DNA of 64,000 nucleotides from Alkalibacterium sp. AK22 (GTDB taxonomy: Bacteria > Bacillota > Bacilli > Lactobacillales > Carnobacteriaceae_A): assembly GCF_000585255.1 (NCBI RefSeq), contig NZ_JANL01000029.1, positions 1 to 64,000 on the forward strand, in the 5' to 3' direction. Numbering within the stretch: the stretch's first letter is position 1; every line of letters starts with the position of its first letter. Made by a program: the position numbers and the translations under genes. Below the pieces are notes generated by a model, which saw nothing but the letters and a program-made list of their open reading frames with translations, made no database searches and was not told where the DNA came from. Shown piece after piece: positions 7,266 through 16,370 of the stretch.

Positions 7266-8594
7266 ATGAAAATTCACATGACAACGCACGTAACAGCCGT
7301 TCAGTCTACAAAGGCCGGCAAGCAGTTTCTGCAGGACGTGAACCTGACAGCAGCAGAAGGATCAGCACACATCACCGTCGACACAGAAAAGACCTACCAA
7401 ACCTGGATGGGCTTCGGTGGAGCTTTGACGGAAGCAGCTACTTATACCATGGACAAGCTGCCCGAAGACAAGAAGGAAGAAATTCTGAAAGCCTACTTTG
7501 ATCAGACAGACGGCCTTGGCTACACACTGGGACGTCTGCATATTGCCAGCTGTGACTTTTCTCTGGAAAACTATGACTATATAGAAGAAAACGACGAAAG
7601 TCTAAACAGCTTCACCCTGGAGCGCGAAGAGAAGTGGGTCCTGCCGACTCTCAGACGAGCACAGGAAATCGCCGGTCAGCCTCTGACCCTGGTGGCTTCC
7701 CCGTGGAGCCCGCCGCAGTGGATGAAAACCAACGGCGAACGCAATAACGGCGGTAAGCTAAAGAAAGAATACTACGGCCTGTACGCTGAATTTATTGCCC
7801 GGTACTTAAAGGAAATGAAAGCTAAAGGATTCGACATCGAAGCCATCACCGTTCAAAATGAACCGGCTGCCACACAGACCTGGGATTCATGCGAATTCAC
7901 AGCGGAAGAAGAAAAGGACATGGTTCTTGCCCTGTCTGACGTCTTCAAAAAAGAAAATCTGAATATTAACATCATTATCTGGGACCACAACCGGGACATT
8001 CTCTTTGAACGGGCCGACACGGTCTTGAAAGACGAAGAGGCCAACCCGCTTGTCTGGGGAGTGGGAAACCACTGGTATATGTCTGAAGACTTCAGCCAGC
8101 TGTCCCAGGTTCACGACAAGTATCCAGACAAGCACCTGATCTTCACTGAAGGCTGCATCGAAGGCGGCGTACAGCTGGGGGCCTGGCATACCGGCGAGCG
8201 TTATGCCCGCAACATCATCGGCGACATGAACAACTGGCTGGAAGGCTTCCTGGACTGGAACATTGTCCTGGACGAGACCGGCGGACCCAACCATGTCGGC
8301 AACTTGTGTGACGCACCAATAATCGTGGATACACAGACCAAGGAGATTCACTACAACAGCTCCTTCTACTTCCTCGGCCACCTGAGCAAGTTTATCCGAC
8401 CAGGTGCCAAGCGTGTGCATCTCGATAAGAAAGCAGACGATTTGTCTGCCGTAGCGTTCATCAATACAGACCAGTCCACAGCAGTTGTACTGCTTAACGA
8501 AACCGAAGAAGCAAAAGCACTGACTCTAAACATGGACGGGACGCAAGTTCAAGTAGACTTGCCGGCCCACAGCATCACCACTGTAAACAAATAA
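7266..8594 (+). CDS. GH30-family beta-glucosidase/glucanase, cytoplasmic
   Basis: Retaining glycoside hydrolase of 442 residues. The sequence shows the GH30 landmarks: GFGGALTEAA near residue 45, SPWSPPQWMKTN, the acid/base glutamate in QNEPAATQ (Glu199) and the nucleophile glutamate in FTEGC (Glu295), then a C-terminal beta domain ending in a LPAHSITTV-type strand. No signal peptide is present, so it acts inside the cell on imported oligosaccharides. ATG 7266 is preferred over the in-frame ATG 7260, because GAAGGA ends only one base before the latter. With the phosphorylase downstream it forms an operon. GH30 includes glucosylceramidase-like beta-glucosidases and beta-1,6-glucanases. Cutting the beta-1,6 branches of laminarin would suit this locus, but specificity cannot be read here. 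Confidence 0.88.
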   Translation: MKIHMTTHVTAVQSTKAGKQFLQDVNLTAAEGSAHITVDTEKTYQTWMGFGGALTEAATYTMDKLPEDKKEEILKAYFDQTDGLGYTLGRLHIASCDFSLENYDYIEENDESLNSFTLEREEKWVLPTLRRAQEIAGQPLTLVASPWSPPQWMKTNGERNNGGKLKKEYYGLYAEFIARYLKEMKAKGFDIEAITVQNEPAATQTWDSCEFTAEEEKDMVLALSDVFKKENLNINIIIWDHNRDILFERADTVLKDEEANPLVWGVGNHWYMSEDFSQLSQVHDKYPDKHLIFTEGCIEGGVQLGAWHTGERYARNIIGDMNNWLEGFLDWNIVLDETGGPNHVGNLCDAPIIVDTQTKEIHYNSSFYFLGHLSKFIRPGAKRVHLDKKADDLSAVAFINTDQSTAVVLLNETEEAKALTLNMDGTQVQVDLPAHSITTVNK

Positions 8595-8635
8595 AATAGA
8601 ACATAGGCATCACAAGTAGAAAGGTTGACAAGAGA

Positions 8636-11600
8636 GTGTATAAACTATTAGAAGACGGCAAGTTTCAAATCACTGATTTCCAGAATTCAAGCCCGTTCGC
8701 CAGTTTCCTTCCAGGAATTTCCGGTACAGACGGTATCCCGCTATGGGCTTTTTACGTAAACAGAGGCCAAGCGATGGCAAGTTTTGGAGTCGACAATAAA
8801 GACAACGCCATGCTGGAATTTCTTCCGGCTAACCGGGCCTACCAGCTGGTCCCGACTCAAGGATTTCGTACTTTCCTGAAAGGGAAGCGGGGCGAGTCGG
8901 TTTTTGCCTACGAGCCTTTTGCAGCTGAGGGGGACGACATTGAAGACAGCCTGCGTATCGACGACAATAGCCTGGAGCTGACACACAGCCACAAAGCTAA
9001 CGGCCTGACCATGACCGTCACCTACTACACGCTGCCACACCAGGCTATTCCGGGGTTGGTCCGTGAAGTAACCTTCACCAACGATGGGAATGACAAACTG
9101 GAACTGAACGGCCTGGACGGTTTGGCCAGCATGTTCCCAGCGAATGTGGACGATGCGGGCTTCAAGTCCATTTCCAACACCTTCAAGAGCTGGTTTGACG
9201 CGCATCTGGTCGATGAGACCTTTGCTTACTACTTCCTGCGCGGAAGCACGGCTGATGATGCCAAAGTGGATCAGTCTGACCAAGGGAATTTCTATGTGAC
9301 TCTGCTTCAGTCTGAAGCCGGTGCCTCCTTCGTCAAGCCAATCTTTGACCGCGATGTTGTGTTCGGCAATGACCTGACACTGGCGCAGCCGAAAAACTTC
9401 TTCGGCAAGGACCAGCTAGACGAGTCTGGACAGATTGGCACTAACAAAGTATCCTGTGCCTTCACACCTTTTGACGTGACTGTTGGACCCAAGGAAACCA
9501 TCACCCTGACGTCCGTATTCGGTCAGGTCGACAAGCGTGAAGACGCCCAGGCCTTTATCGACAGCAAGCTGTCAGCTGAGAGCCTCCAGGCGTACAAGGC
9601 GTCTGCACTCACACTGGCCAAGGACATGACCAGCCGCATCGAAACCCAAACAGCCAACAAACTTTTTGATGGCTACATCAAGCAGAACTATCTGGATAAC
9701 GGCATCCGCGGCGGCTTCCCAATCGTCTTCGAAAACGAAAACGCCAAGCAGGTATTTTACCTCTATTCCCGTAAACACGGCGATCTGGAAAGAGACTACA
9801 ACTTCTTCTCCATCTCTCCGGAGTACTTCTCACAGGGAAATGGAAACTACCGTGACATGAACCAGAACAGACGACTGGATATCTTCTTTGAACCGCGTCT
9901 GGAAGACCGCACTATCCGCCAGTTCATGAGCCTAATCCAGCTGGACGGCTACAACCCGCTAGCAATCAAGACCGTAAAGTACACCTTGCAGGATTCGTCC
10001 ATCGACCTGACAGCGTACGGTTTTTCAAAAGATCAGCAAGACACGTGGGTCAAGGGCGCTACAGAAGGCTTTACGCCTGGCAGTTTGAAGAAATTCGTCA
10101 TGGAAGAAGACATTGACCTGTCCGTGTCCTTCGAGTCCTTCCTGACGGATGTACTGAGCTTAAGCAAGGAAGCCTTGGAGGCCGAGCACGGCGAAGGCTT
10201 CTGGAGCGATCACTGGACCTACAACCTGGATCTGATTGACAGCTACCTGGCTGTGTATCCGGACAAGGCCGATGACGCCTTCTTCAATGATTCCTACTGC
10301 TTCTTCAACAGTCCAGCCAGCGTCAACCCGCTGAAAGACAAGCTGACCCATGCCAAAGCCGGCATCCGCCAGTATGATGCGGTCGATGAAAATGAAGACA
10401 AACTGCACAGACAGAAGCAGGGCGAAGATTTGTGGATCACTGCCAAAGACGGGCAGATTATCGAAACGAACCTGTTCTCTAAACTGCTGCTGTTAGCAGC
10501 CAACAAGATTTCCACACTGGCACCTTACGGACTCGGTATCGAGATGGAAGGTGGCAAGCCAGGCTGGAACGATGCCATGAACGGCCTGCCGGGCATGTTC
10601 GGCTCCGGGACATCCGAGCTGTATGAAACCCGCCGCCTAGTTAATATCTTGAAAGCCGTTGAAGTCAAGGACAGTGTGACCCTTCCAGCTGAAGCCATTG
10701 CATTTGTCACGAATCTAAAAGAGACCCTGAATGGTATCGACGCGCTTGACTTAAACGCTTGGAAAGCCATCACCGAAACCCGTGAAGCTTACCGCCAGAA
10801 AATCAAAGGTGTGGAAGGCTTTGACCTACTCAAGTTGGACAAGGAAGCCGCAGCCCAAATCACGGCCGCTTTTGACGCTATCATGACCAAAGCCATCGCT
10901 TCCCTTGAGCAGGTGGAAACCGAGCTGGTTCCGACTTACTTCTACTTTGAAGTGGAACTAGACGGCGAAGAAATCACCGCGATGAAGCCTCATCCAGTCA
11001 CGCCATTTTTAGAAGGCGTCGTCAAGAAGATGAAGCTGAGTGGAGACGTCACGGATGCCCGTAGACTGTACCAGCAAGTCAAGGCTTCTGACTTGTACGA
11101 CCAGAAACTGGGCATGTACAAGACGTCAGCCAGCATCAAGGATGAGCCAATCGAACTCGGACGTGCGAAATTCTTTACGCCCGGCTGGCTGGAAAACGAA
11201 TCCGTCTTCCTGCACATGGCCTACAAGTATCTGCTGGAACTGGTCAAAGTCGGCCTGTACGACGAATTCTTTGAAGAAATCAAGACCGGCCTGGTCGTCT
11301 TTACAGATCCGAAAGTTTATGGACGCAGCATCCTGGAAAACTCATCCTTTATCGCTAGCAGTGCGAACCCGGATGAAAGCCTCCACGGTAAAGGCTTCGT
11401 GGCCCGACTAAGCGGATCGACCGTTGAATTTTTGAACATGTGGGTTGAGCTCTTTATCGGTAAGACGCCATTCAAGCAGGAAAAGGAACTGACCTTCAGC
11501 TTGAACCCAGTCCTGCCGGCAGACTTCTTCGACAACAAAAAAGTCAGCTTCACCCTGTTCTCTGATATCAAAGTCACCTACACTAATGAGACGTCACGCG

Positions 11601-11755
11601 CCACCTTCGGCGAAAACAGCGTCTCACCTGTAGGCTACACCGTGACACTGAAATCCGGCGAGACAGAAAGCTTCGACGCAGCAGGCGTGACCGGCAAATG
11701 GGCAGAAGCTGTCCGCAGCAAGCAGGTCGCTTCGATTGATGTCGAACTGGGATAA
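8636..11755 (+). CDS. GH161-like beta-1,3-glucan/oligoglucan phosphorylase
   Basis: Large cytoplasmic protein of 1039 residues without signal peptide. It resembles the GH94/GH161 inverting phosphorylase superfamily: an N-terminal beta-sandwich, then an (alpha/alpha)6 region with HGDLERDYNFFSISPEYFSQGNGNYRDMNQNRR at about residues 375-410 and GWNDAMNGLPGMFGSG with the likely general acid Asp646. Length over 1000 residues and these motifs fit GH161, the beta-1,3-glucan phosphorylases, better than the roughly 800-residue GH94 cellobiose phosphorylases, although databases often label them cellobiose phosphorylase. It would release glucose 1-phosphate from beta-1,3 chains. The start is GTG 8636 with AAAGG upstream at slightly long spacing. 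It follows GH30 by 41 bases and ends at tandem hairpins. Confidence 0.75.
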   Translation: MYKLLEDGKFQITDFQNSSPFASFLPGISGTDGIPLWAFYVNRGQAMASFGVDNKDNAMLEFLPANRAYQLVPTQGFRTFLKGKRGESVFAYEPFAAEGDDIEDSLRIDDNSLELTHSHKANGLTMTVTYYTLPHQAIPGLVREVTFTNDGNDKLELNGLDGLASMFPANVDDAGFKSISNTFKSWFDAHLVDETFAYYFLRGSTADDAKVDQSDQGNFYVTLLQSEAGASFVKPIFDRDVVFGNDLTLAQPKNFFGKDQLDESGQIGTNKVSCAFTPFDVTVGPKETITLTSVFGQVDKREDAQAFIDSKLSAESLQAYKASALTLAKDMTSRIETQTANKLFDGYIKQNYLDNGIRGGFPIVFENENAKQVFYLYSRKHGDLERDYNFFSISPEYFSQGNGNYRDMNQNRRLDIFFEPRLEDRTIRQFMSLIQLDGYNPLAIKTVKYTLQDSSIDLTAYGFSKDQQDTWVKGATEGFTPGSLKKFVMEEDIDLSVSFESFLTDVLSLSKEALEAEHGEGFWSDHWTYNLDLIDSYLAVYPDKADDAFFNDSYCFFNSPASVNPLKDKLTHAKAGIRQYDAVDENEDKLHRQKQGEDLWITAKDGQIIETNLFSKLLLLAANKISTLAPYGLGIEMEGGKPGWNDAMNGLPGMFGSGTSELYETRRLVNILKAVEVKDSVTLPAEAIAFVTNLKETLNGIDALDLNAWKAITETREAYRQKIKGVEGFDLLKLDKEAAAQITAAFDAIMTKAIASLEQVETELVPTYFYFEVELDGEEITAMKPHPVTPFLEGVVKKMKLSGDVTDARRLYQQVKASDLYDQKLGMYKTSASIKDEPIELGRAKFFTPGWLENESVFLHMAYKYLLELVKVGLYDEFFEEIKTGLVVFTDPKVYGRSILENSSFIASSANPDESLHGKGFVARLSGSTVEFLNMWVELFIGKTPFKQEKELTFSLNPVLPADFFDNKKVSFTLFSDIKVTYTNETSRATFGENSVSPVGYTVTLKSGETESFDAAGVTGKWAEAVRSKQVASIDVELG

Positions 11756-11787
11756 AAAAGCAAGAACACGGAACCGTTTAGATTCTG

Positions 11788-11854
11788 CCTGAAAAAGAGC
11801 ACGCGCTTTTTCAGGACAGTGCTGAAAGCCGCCTGCACCACTGAAGGTGCAGGC
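11788..11854 (+). terminator. Tandem terminator hairpins after the phosphorylase
   Basis: CCTGAAAAAG (11788-11797) pairs with CTTTTTCAGG (11806-11815), and GCCTGCACC (11831-11839) pairs with GGTGCAGGC (11846-11854). The first supplies T5 inside its own 3' arm. Together they probably end the GH30-phosphorylase transcript. The rest of the 365-base gap holds two degraded operator-like sites. Confidence 0.6.
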
Positions 11855-11959
11855 AGGGCTTTTCGGCTGATTGACATGGAGAAAGCAAAAAAGCCTGAAC
11901 CCAAACACTTAAGCAGTCCCGCGCTATTATTTATACATCCTTCAGGCCGCGCTTTTATG

Positions 11960-11971
11960 CAAACGCTTAAA
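11960..11971. promoter_or_regulatory. Degraded operator-like site upstream of GH16 (distal)
   Basis: CAAACGCTTAAA matches 9 of 12 positions of TTAAGCGCTTAA, with one arm intact. On its own it is weak; its value is in pairing with the better site at 12052. Confidence 0.35.
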
Positions 11972-12051
11972 TGAAGGCGCCTTCTTGATGGCCAGTAAAT
12001 AAAGAACAGGCCTGCGTCTGATGGGGCAGTGTCATACAAGCAGACGGGCAT

Positions 12052-12063
12052 TTAACCGCTTCG
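12052..12063. promoter_or_regulatory. Operator-like site upstream of GH16 (proximal)
   Basis: TTAACCGCTTCG matches 10 of 12 positions of TTAACCGCTTAA, the reverse complement of the sites before the importer and GH30. It lies 58 bases before the GH16 start, suggesting that the laminarinase shares their control. No clear promoter hexamers were found in the A-rich stretch that follows. Confidence 0.5.
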
Positions 12064-12120
12064 CCATGCCTCACCTATGTTGTTAGTAAAAAATTAAAAA
12101 TGAAAAGATGGAGGAAATAG

Positions 12121-14538
12121 ATGAAAAACAAGAAAAGAGTCGCCGTCCTATGTAGTGTATTGCTGATGGGTCCAGCCGTTTTGAATGAGATTCAAAACAC
12201 TGAACCAGTCCAGGCCGTCGAGGGAGAAGAGCAGACTCAGCTAAATCTGGTCCAAAACGGAGATTTCAGTTCTGGAACTGACCACTGGGAGACGTGGAAC
12301 GGGGAAGGGGGAGACTCTACTTTTTCTGTTGAAAATAACCAGGGCATCATGACTATTCATTCGATTGCGGGGATCCACCCTGAATGGAATATCCCCATCA
12401 GCTGGTCCACCCAGCTCCAACAAGACGGCGTTGAACTCGAAGCGAACCAGCGCTATGTCATCTCGTTTGATGCCAAGTCGTCCATCGAGCGTCCGGTCAC
12501 TCTGGAGCGGACAAACCTTTCAGGTAATCCGCAGTCTAACCACATCCTTACTGAAGAAATGCAGACCTTTGAAGTTGAATTCAGCACCCTACAGGCCGGT
12601 ACGATGAAGCTGAACTTCCTTTTGGGAAATGTCCAGCATGACGGTGTCGAAACACCGGATGCAGAGCACACGGTCACTTTCGACAATATTGCTGTCCGTT
12701 CTCTGGGGGGTGTAGAGGAAGACGCTGCAGAAAGAGAGTGGGAACTGACCTGGTATGACGAGTTTGAAGGAGATGCGCTTGATTTAACCAAATGGAATAT
12801 TGATATCGGCAACGGCTTCTTCAATGATGGAGAATGGATTTCCGGATGGGGAAATAATGAGCTGCAGTACTATGACGAAGACAATGTCAGAGTGGAAGAC
12901 GGCCGTTTGATCCTACAAGCCCGTGAAGAAGAACGCTCAGATGAACACGGAGATTATGACTTTACGTCCGGCAAGATCACTTCTGATGGCTTGTTCAGCC
13001 AGGCATACGGCCGCTTTGAAGCGCGCATGAAACTGCCTGAAGGGCAAGGATTCTGGCCGGCCTTTTGGATGATGCCTCAAGACGATGTATACGGCGGCTG
13101 GGCAGCTTCCGGTGAGATCGATATCATGGAAAACCGTGGATCTGAAACAGACAAGGTCAGCGGGGCCATCCACTACGGTGGAATCTGGCCAAACAATACC
13201 TTTAGTGAAGGATCTTACCGTTTCCAGGACGGCCGGACAACAGAGTTCAACAACTACGCGGTCGAATGGGAGCCGGAAGAAATCAGATGGTATGTCAATG
13301 ACGAGCTCTTTTATAGAACAAGCGACTGGTTCAGTGAAAATGGTCATTATCCAGCCCCGTTCAACCAGGACTTCTTCCTGATTTTGAACCTAGCTGTGGG
13401 CGGCTGGTTCGGTGGTGATCCAGACGAGACGACAGAATTTCCGGCTCAGGTCGAGGTGGAATATGTCCGTGTCTATGAAGATGTTAATGCCAATCACGAA
13501 GCCATTGCTACCCCTATCGATCCAGATGCAGAACCCGAGCCAGATGAGGATGATGGACTGGATCGTAACCCGGCCAACTGGCAAGCGGTCGGAGACAACC
13601 TAGTAGAGGACGGCTCATTTGAGTCGACCACTGAATTTGGAAATCCAGATGACTTGTCTACATGGAATATCTTTAATCTGGCTGATTTTGATCCCAATGC
13701 CGGCCGGGGAGTCTTTTCAGTAGAGGACGAAACATTGAATGTAGAAGTCACTCAAGTGGGCTGGAACTGGTGGCAGATTCAGTTCTTCCAGGATCTGACA
13801 CTTGAAGAAGGGACCTACAAGCTGGCCTTTGATATGTCGTCAGAAGAAGCCAGAGATATGCGTGTCGAACTGGTCGGTTCCGGCGAAGACATTAAAGTTT
13901 TTCCGGTTGATGGAGAAGAAGAGCGTTACGAGTTCATCTTCCATGCCAGCGGTGCGGAGAGACTGCTCTTCGGTTTTGGCCGTGAAAACAATGAGCCAAC
14001 ACCGGATGTCCCTTATTTGATGACGCTGGACAACATTGAACTGAATGCAGCAGAAGCAATCGAAGAAGACCCAGCTGACGAAGAAAGCCCAGCAGACGGA
14101 GCCCCTGGTCAAGATGGAGCGCCTGGTCAAGATGGAGCGCCTGGTCAAGATGGAGCGCCCGGTCAAGACGGAGCCCCTGGTCAAGACGGAGCGCCTGGTC
14201 AAGATGGAGCACCCGGTCAAGACGGAGCGCCTGGACAAGACGGAGCACCCGGTCAAGACGGAGCGCCTGGACAAGACGGAGCACCCGGTCAAGATGGAGT
14301 CCCAGGTCAGGACGGAGCCCCAGGTCAAGATAGAACCCCGGGCCAGAGCGGCTCAGACCAAAGTGACAGCTCAAGTGATTCGGCAGGTGACCAGACTGCA
14401 AGCACACCGGCAAGATCAGAATCCACTGCAGGGCAAAGACTGCCTGAAACAGCGACAGCCATCTGGACTGTCGGCGCACTGGGTCTGACAGGTGTCATCT
14501 CAGGACTGGGAGTTAAGTTCTTTAAACGCAAGAAATAA
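12121..14538 (+). CDS. Secreted GH16 endo-beta-1,3-glucanase with CBMs, collagen-like stalk and sortase-type tail
   Basis: Extracellular laminarinase-type enzyme of 805 residues. Order: signal peptide (about 1-33), a CBM4/9-like beta-sandwich (about 38-195, [14 protein letters not shown]), GH16 domain (about 205-450) with GEIDIMEN giving nucleophile Glu332, Asp334 and acid/base Glu337, a second carbohydrate-binding sandwich (about 490-645), an acidic linker, a collagen-like Gly-X-Y stretch (660-737), a Ser/Asp-rich spacer, then LPETA (774-778), a hydrophobic segment and FKRKK. The tail has the architecture of a sortase substrate but Ala replaces the usual Gly of LPXTG. It would cut beta-1,3-glucan at the surface and supply oligosaccharides to the importer. 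GGAGGAAA precedes ATG 12121. A strong terminator follows. Confidence 0.88.
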   Translation: MKNKKRVAVLCSVLLMGPAVLNEIQNTEPVQAVEGEEQTQLNLVQNGDFSSGTDHWETWNGEGGDSTFSVENNQGIMTIHSIAGIHPEWNIPISWSTQLQQDGVELEANQRYVISFDAKSSIERPVTLERTNLSGNPQSNHILTEEMQTFEVEFSTLQAGTMKLNFLLGNVQHDGVETPDAEHTVTFDNIAVRSLGGVEEDAAEREWELTWYDEFEGDALDLTKWNIDIGNGFFNDGEWISGWGNNELQYYDEDNVRVEDGRLILQAREEERSDEHGDYDFTSGKITSDGLFSQAYGRFEARMKLPEGQGFWPAFWMMPQDDVYGGWAASGEIDIMENRGSETDKVSGAIHYGGIWPNNTFSEGSYRFQDGRTTEFNNYAVEWEPEEIRWYVNDELFYRTSDWFSENGHYPAPFNQDFFLILNLAVGGWFGGDPDETTEFPAQVEVEYVRVYEDVNANHEAIATPIDPDAEPEPDEDDGLDRNPANWQAVGDNLVEDGSFESTTEFGNPDDLSTWNIFNLADFDPNAGRGVFSVEDETLNVEVTQVGWNWWQIQFFQDLTLEEGTYKLAFDMSSEEARDMRVELVGSGEDIKVFPVDGEEERYEFIFHASGAERLLFGFGRENNEPTPDVPYLMTLDNIELNAAEAIEEDPADEESPADGAPGQDGAPGQDGAPGQDGAPGQDGAPGQDGAPGQDGAPGQDGAPGQDGAPGQDGAPGQDGAPGQDGVPGQDGAPGQDRTPGQSGSDQSDSSSDSAGDQTASTPARSESTAGQRLPETATAIWTVGALGLTGVISGLGVKFFKRKK
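14098..14331 (+). repeat. 18-bp in-frame repeat encoding GAPGQD (13 units)
   Basis: Thirteen consecutive 18-bp units encode Gly-Ala/Val-Pro-Gly-Gln-Asp (residues 660-737 of the GH16 protein), then a degenerate RTPGQS unit. Glycine at every third position makes it a (Gly-X-Y)n collagen-like tract. Unit-to-unit synonymous variation is small, consistent with recent slippage or recombination, so copy number may vary among strains. Confidence 0.9.
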
Positions 14539-14581
14539 TCATCAGCGTCTTCTTAGACTCTGTGAATAATTAAATAAAAGG

Positions 14582-14637
14582 CCCGACCGGTTAACTCCTC
14601 GCTTATCTTCGGATAAAGCGCAGCCGGTCGGGTTTTT
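14582..14637 (+). terminator. Terminator of the GH16 gene
   Basis: CCCGACCGG (14582-14590) pairs with CCGGTCGGG (14624-14632), followed by TTTTT. An inner stem GCTTATC/GATAA with a TTCG loop lies at 14601-14620. Confidence 0.9.
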
Positions 14638-14691
14638 GTGTGCACAAGAAGCATTAGTCTTGAGCGGATACAGTCTGTCGGAAGGGGGGGC

Positions 14692-14904
14692 GAACAGTCA
14701 AGTTCAGCTTATTAGTTGATGGACAAGTGTCGGAATTTGCAGAAAGTGTCGAGTTCAGCTCTGCACATAGTGTCCAAACTCCACAAGTCTAAGAACCCGT
14801 GTAGTTCAGCAACTTGCATGCACAGCGAACTTTACTGAACAGGTGACCTGTCGAGTTTAGTGCAAGGATGAGGCAGTGAACGGCACGGGTAAACGCAAAC
14901 GACC
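14692..14904. repeat. Degenerate 51-bp phased repeat between GH16 and galE
   Basis: AGTTCAGC occurs at 14701, 14752 and 14803, and AGTTTAGT at 14854: exact 51-base spacing, usually preceded by a TGT or TGTCG. Between the anchors the units have diverged strongly. The period equals that of the array at the left edge, and the pattern GTGTCGAG followed by CAAACTCCA recalls GTCCCGAG followed by CAACTCCA there. Common origin is inference. No gene is visible in 14638-14960. Confidence 0.55.
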
Positions 14905-14960
14905 GCGCTTCTCAAGAAGAAATGGTCTGACCGGGCCAGACCGCACCCCTTCCAAACCCA

Positions 14961-14996
14961 AAAAGGCCATCCGCTAAACACAGCGGATGGCCTTTT
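14961..14996. terminator. Bidirectional terminator between GH16 side and galE
   Basis: AAAAGGCCATCCGCT (14961-14975) pairs perfectly with AGCGGATGGCCTTTT (14982-14996). The T-run on either strand allows termination both ways. It ends galE, which reads leftwards. Confidence 0.9.
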
Positions 14997-15026
14997 CTAT
15001 TATGAGGCTGATTGGTTTACTTCTTT

Positions 15027-16037
15027 TTAGGCATAGCCGTTTGGATTGGATTTCTGCCAATTCCACGAGTCGCGGCACATGTCTTCCAGGCTGAACTCGG
15101 TTTCCCAGCCGAGCTCAGCCTTGGCTTTAGTGGCATCCGCATAGCTGGTCCCGATATCACCTGGACGACGCTCGACCAGCTGGTAGGGGATGGCCACATC
15201 ATTTGCTTTTTCAAAAGCCTTAACCACATCCAACACCGAGTAGCCGACACCAGTGCCTAAATTGTAGGGCTCGACACCGGTCGTCTTCAGGACGTTTTCA
15301 AGTGCCAACAGGTGCCCCTTGGCCAGGTCCACGACGTGGATATAGTCACGGACACCTGTTCCGTCCGGCGTATCATAGTCTGAACCAAAGACGGACAGCT
15401 GTTCACGCTTGCCGACAGCAACTTGGGTGATATAAGGCATCAGATTGTTTGGAATGTCATTCGGGTCTTCACCGATGCGGCCGGATTGGTGCGCTCCGAT
15501 TGGATTAAAGTAGCGCAGCAAAGCAGCGCTCCAGTCCTTGTCCGCCGCCGCCTGGTCCTTGATAAACTGCTCGATAAAGAGCTTGGTCGTGCCGTAGGGA
15601 TTGGTTGTCGACAAAGGCATATCTTCCGTGAACGGTGCTGTATTATTCATCCCATAAACTGTCGCGCTTGAACTGAAGACGATGTTCTTGACGTCAAAGG
15701 CATTCATCAGTTCCATCAAAACAATCGTGCCGTTCAGGTTGTTGTTATAGTACTTCAAAGGCTCTAACACCGATTCCCCGACCGCTTTGAAGCCGGCAAA
15801 GTGGATCACGGCTTCCAGCTCATGAGCCTCAAACACCTCGCGCAGTTTGTCTTTGTCGCAAATATTTACTTCATGAAAAGCCGGACGCTTGCCGGACAGT
15901 TCCTCGATTCGGTCAATCACCGCCGGTTTGGAATTGGAATAATCATCCACAATCACAACCTCATAACCTGCCTGAATCAATTCGATTGCAGTGTGACTGC
16001 CGATATAGCCGGCACCGCCTGTTACTAAAATAGCCAT
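15027..16037 (-). CDS. galE: UDP-glucose 4-epimerase
   Basis: Cytoplasmic SDR-family epimerase of 336 residues interconverting UDP-glucose and UDP-galactose, supplying galactose for surface polysaccharide or the Leloir pathway. It has the NAD-binding motif GGAGYIGSHT at residues 7-16, SSSATVYG, and the catalytic YGTTK. The C-terminal half contains the substrate-binding region typical of GalE (VRDYIHVVDLA, EPYNLGTGVGYSVLDV). The start is the ATG at 16037 on the minus strand with AAAGGAG upstream; an in-frame ATG 36 bases further out adds residues unlike the family. It is monocistronic and the only gene clearly on the minus strand in the window. Confidence 0.93.
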   Translation of the reverse strand: MAILVTGGAGYIGSHTAIELIQAGYEVVIVDDYSNSKPAVIDRIEELSGKRPAFHEVNICDKDKLREVFEAHELEAVIHFAGFKAVGESVLEPLKYYNNNLNGTIVLMELMNAFDVKNIVFSSSATVYGMNNTAPFTEDMPLSTTNPYGTTKLFIEQFIKDQAAADKDWSAALLRYFNPIGAHQSGRIGEDPNDIPNNLMPYITQVAVGKREQLSVFGSDYDTPDGTGVRDYIHVVDLAKGHLLALENVLKTTGVEPYNLGTGVGYSVLDVVKAFEKANDVAIPYQLVERRPGDIGTSYADATKAKAELGWETEFSLEDMCRDSWNWQKSNPNGYA

Positions 16038-16093
16038 TTGTCTCGCTCCTTTAAGATGTATGTATAAATGCATGGACCTCTTAAACTGAGCCT

Positions 16094-16102
16094 ATTGTAT
16101 CA
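16094..16102 (-). promoter_or_regulatory. Extended -10 promoter of galE
   Basis: Read on the minus strand, TGATACAAT is an extended -10 (TGnTACAAT) about 55 bases before the galE start. The -35 region is weak, as is common with extended -10 elements. Confidence 0.5.
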
Positions 16103-16293
16103 CAAAACTGCAGCGGCTGGCACTAGATATTCCCAGAGCCAAAGCTGTTTAGGATGTGAGCGCTGACCCCCTAGTTGCTGTTTTGAAGTACACAGAAAAC
16201 GGACAAGGTGTTACAGTCCCTTGACAGATCAGTGTAAACCTGAGGTCTTCTTTATTAATAAATGATGAAACCAGTGTGAAAGCTTATCCTCTG

Positions 16294-16302
16294 TGTTATA
16301 AT
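16294..16302 (+). promoter_or_regulatory. Extended -10 promoter of polysaccharide block A
   Basis: TGTTATAAT is a perfect extended -10 about 70 bases before the first glycosyltransferase. The -35 is weak. Nothing else stands out in the 333-base divergent gap between galE and this gene. Confidence 0.55.
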
Positions 16303-16370
16303 ATTGCAAGATTCTACCGTGATAAAATTATCTGTTATTCAAAAAACGTAAAGTCGAAAGGGCGCTTAGT

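Noticed and set aside
7887-8420. Minus-strand open frame of 177 codons inside GH30
   Set aside because: Lies wholly antisense to a convincing enzyme gene; composition explains it.
8636-11755. Cellobiose phosphorylase (GH94)
   Set aside because: Over 1000 residues long with motifs seen in GH161, and surrounded by beta-1,3-glucan genes; kept as an alternative only.
13840-14479. Long minus-strand open frames opposite the collagen-like tract
   Set aside because: They are the antisense of the 18-bp repeat in GH16, low-complexity and without ribosome sites.
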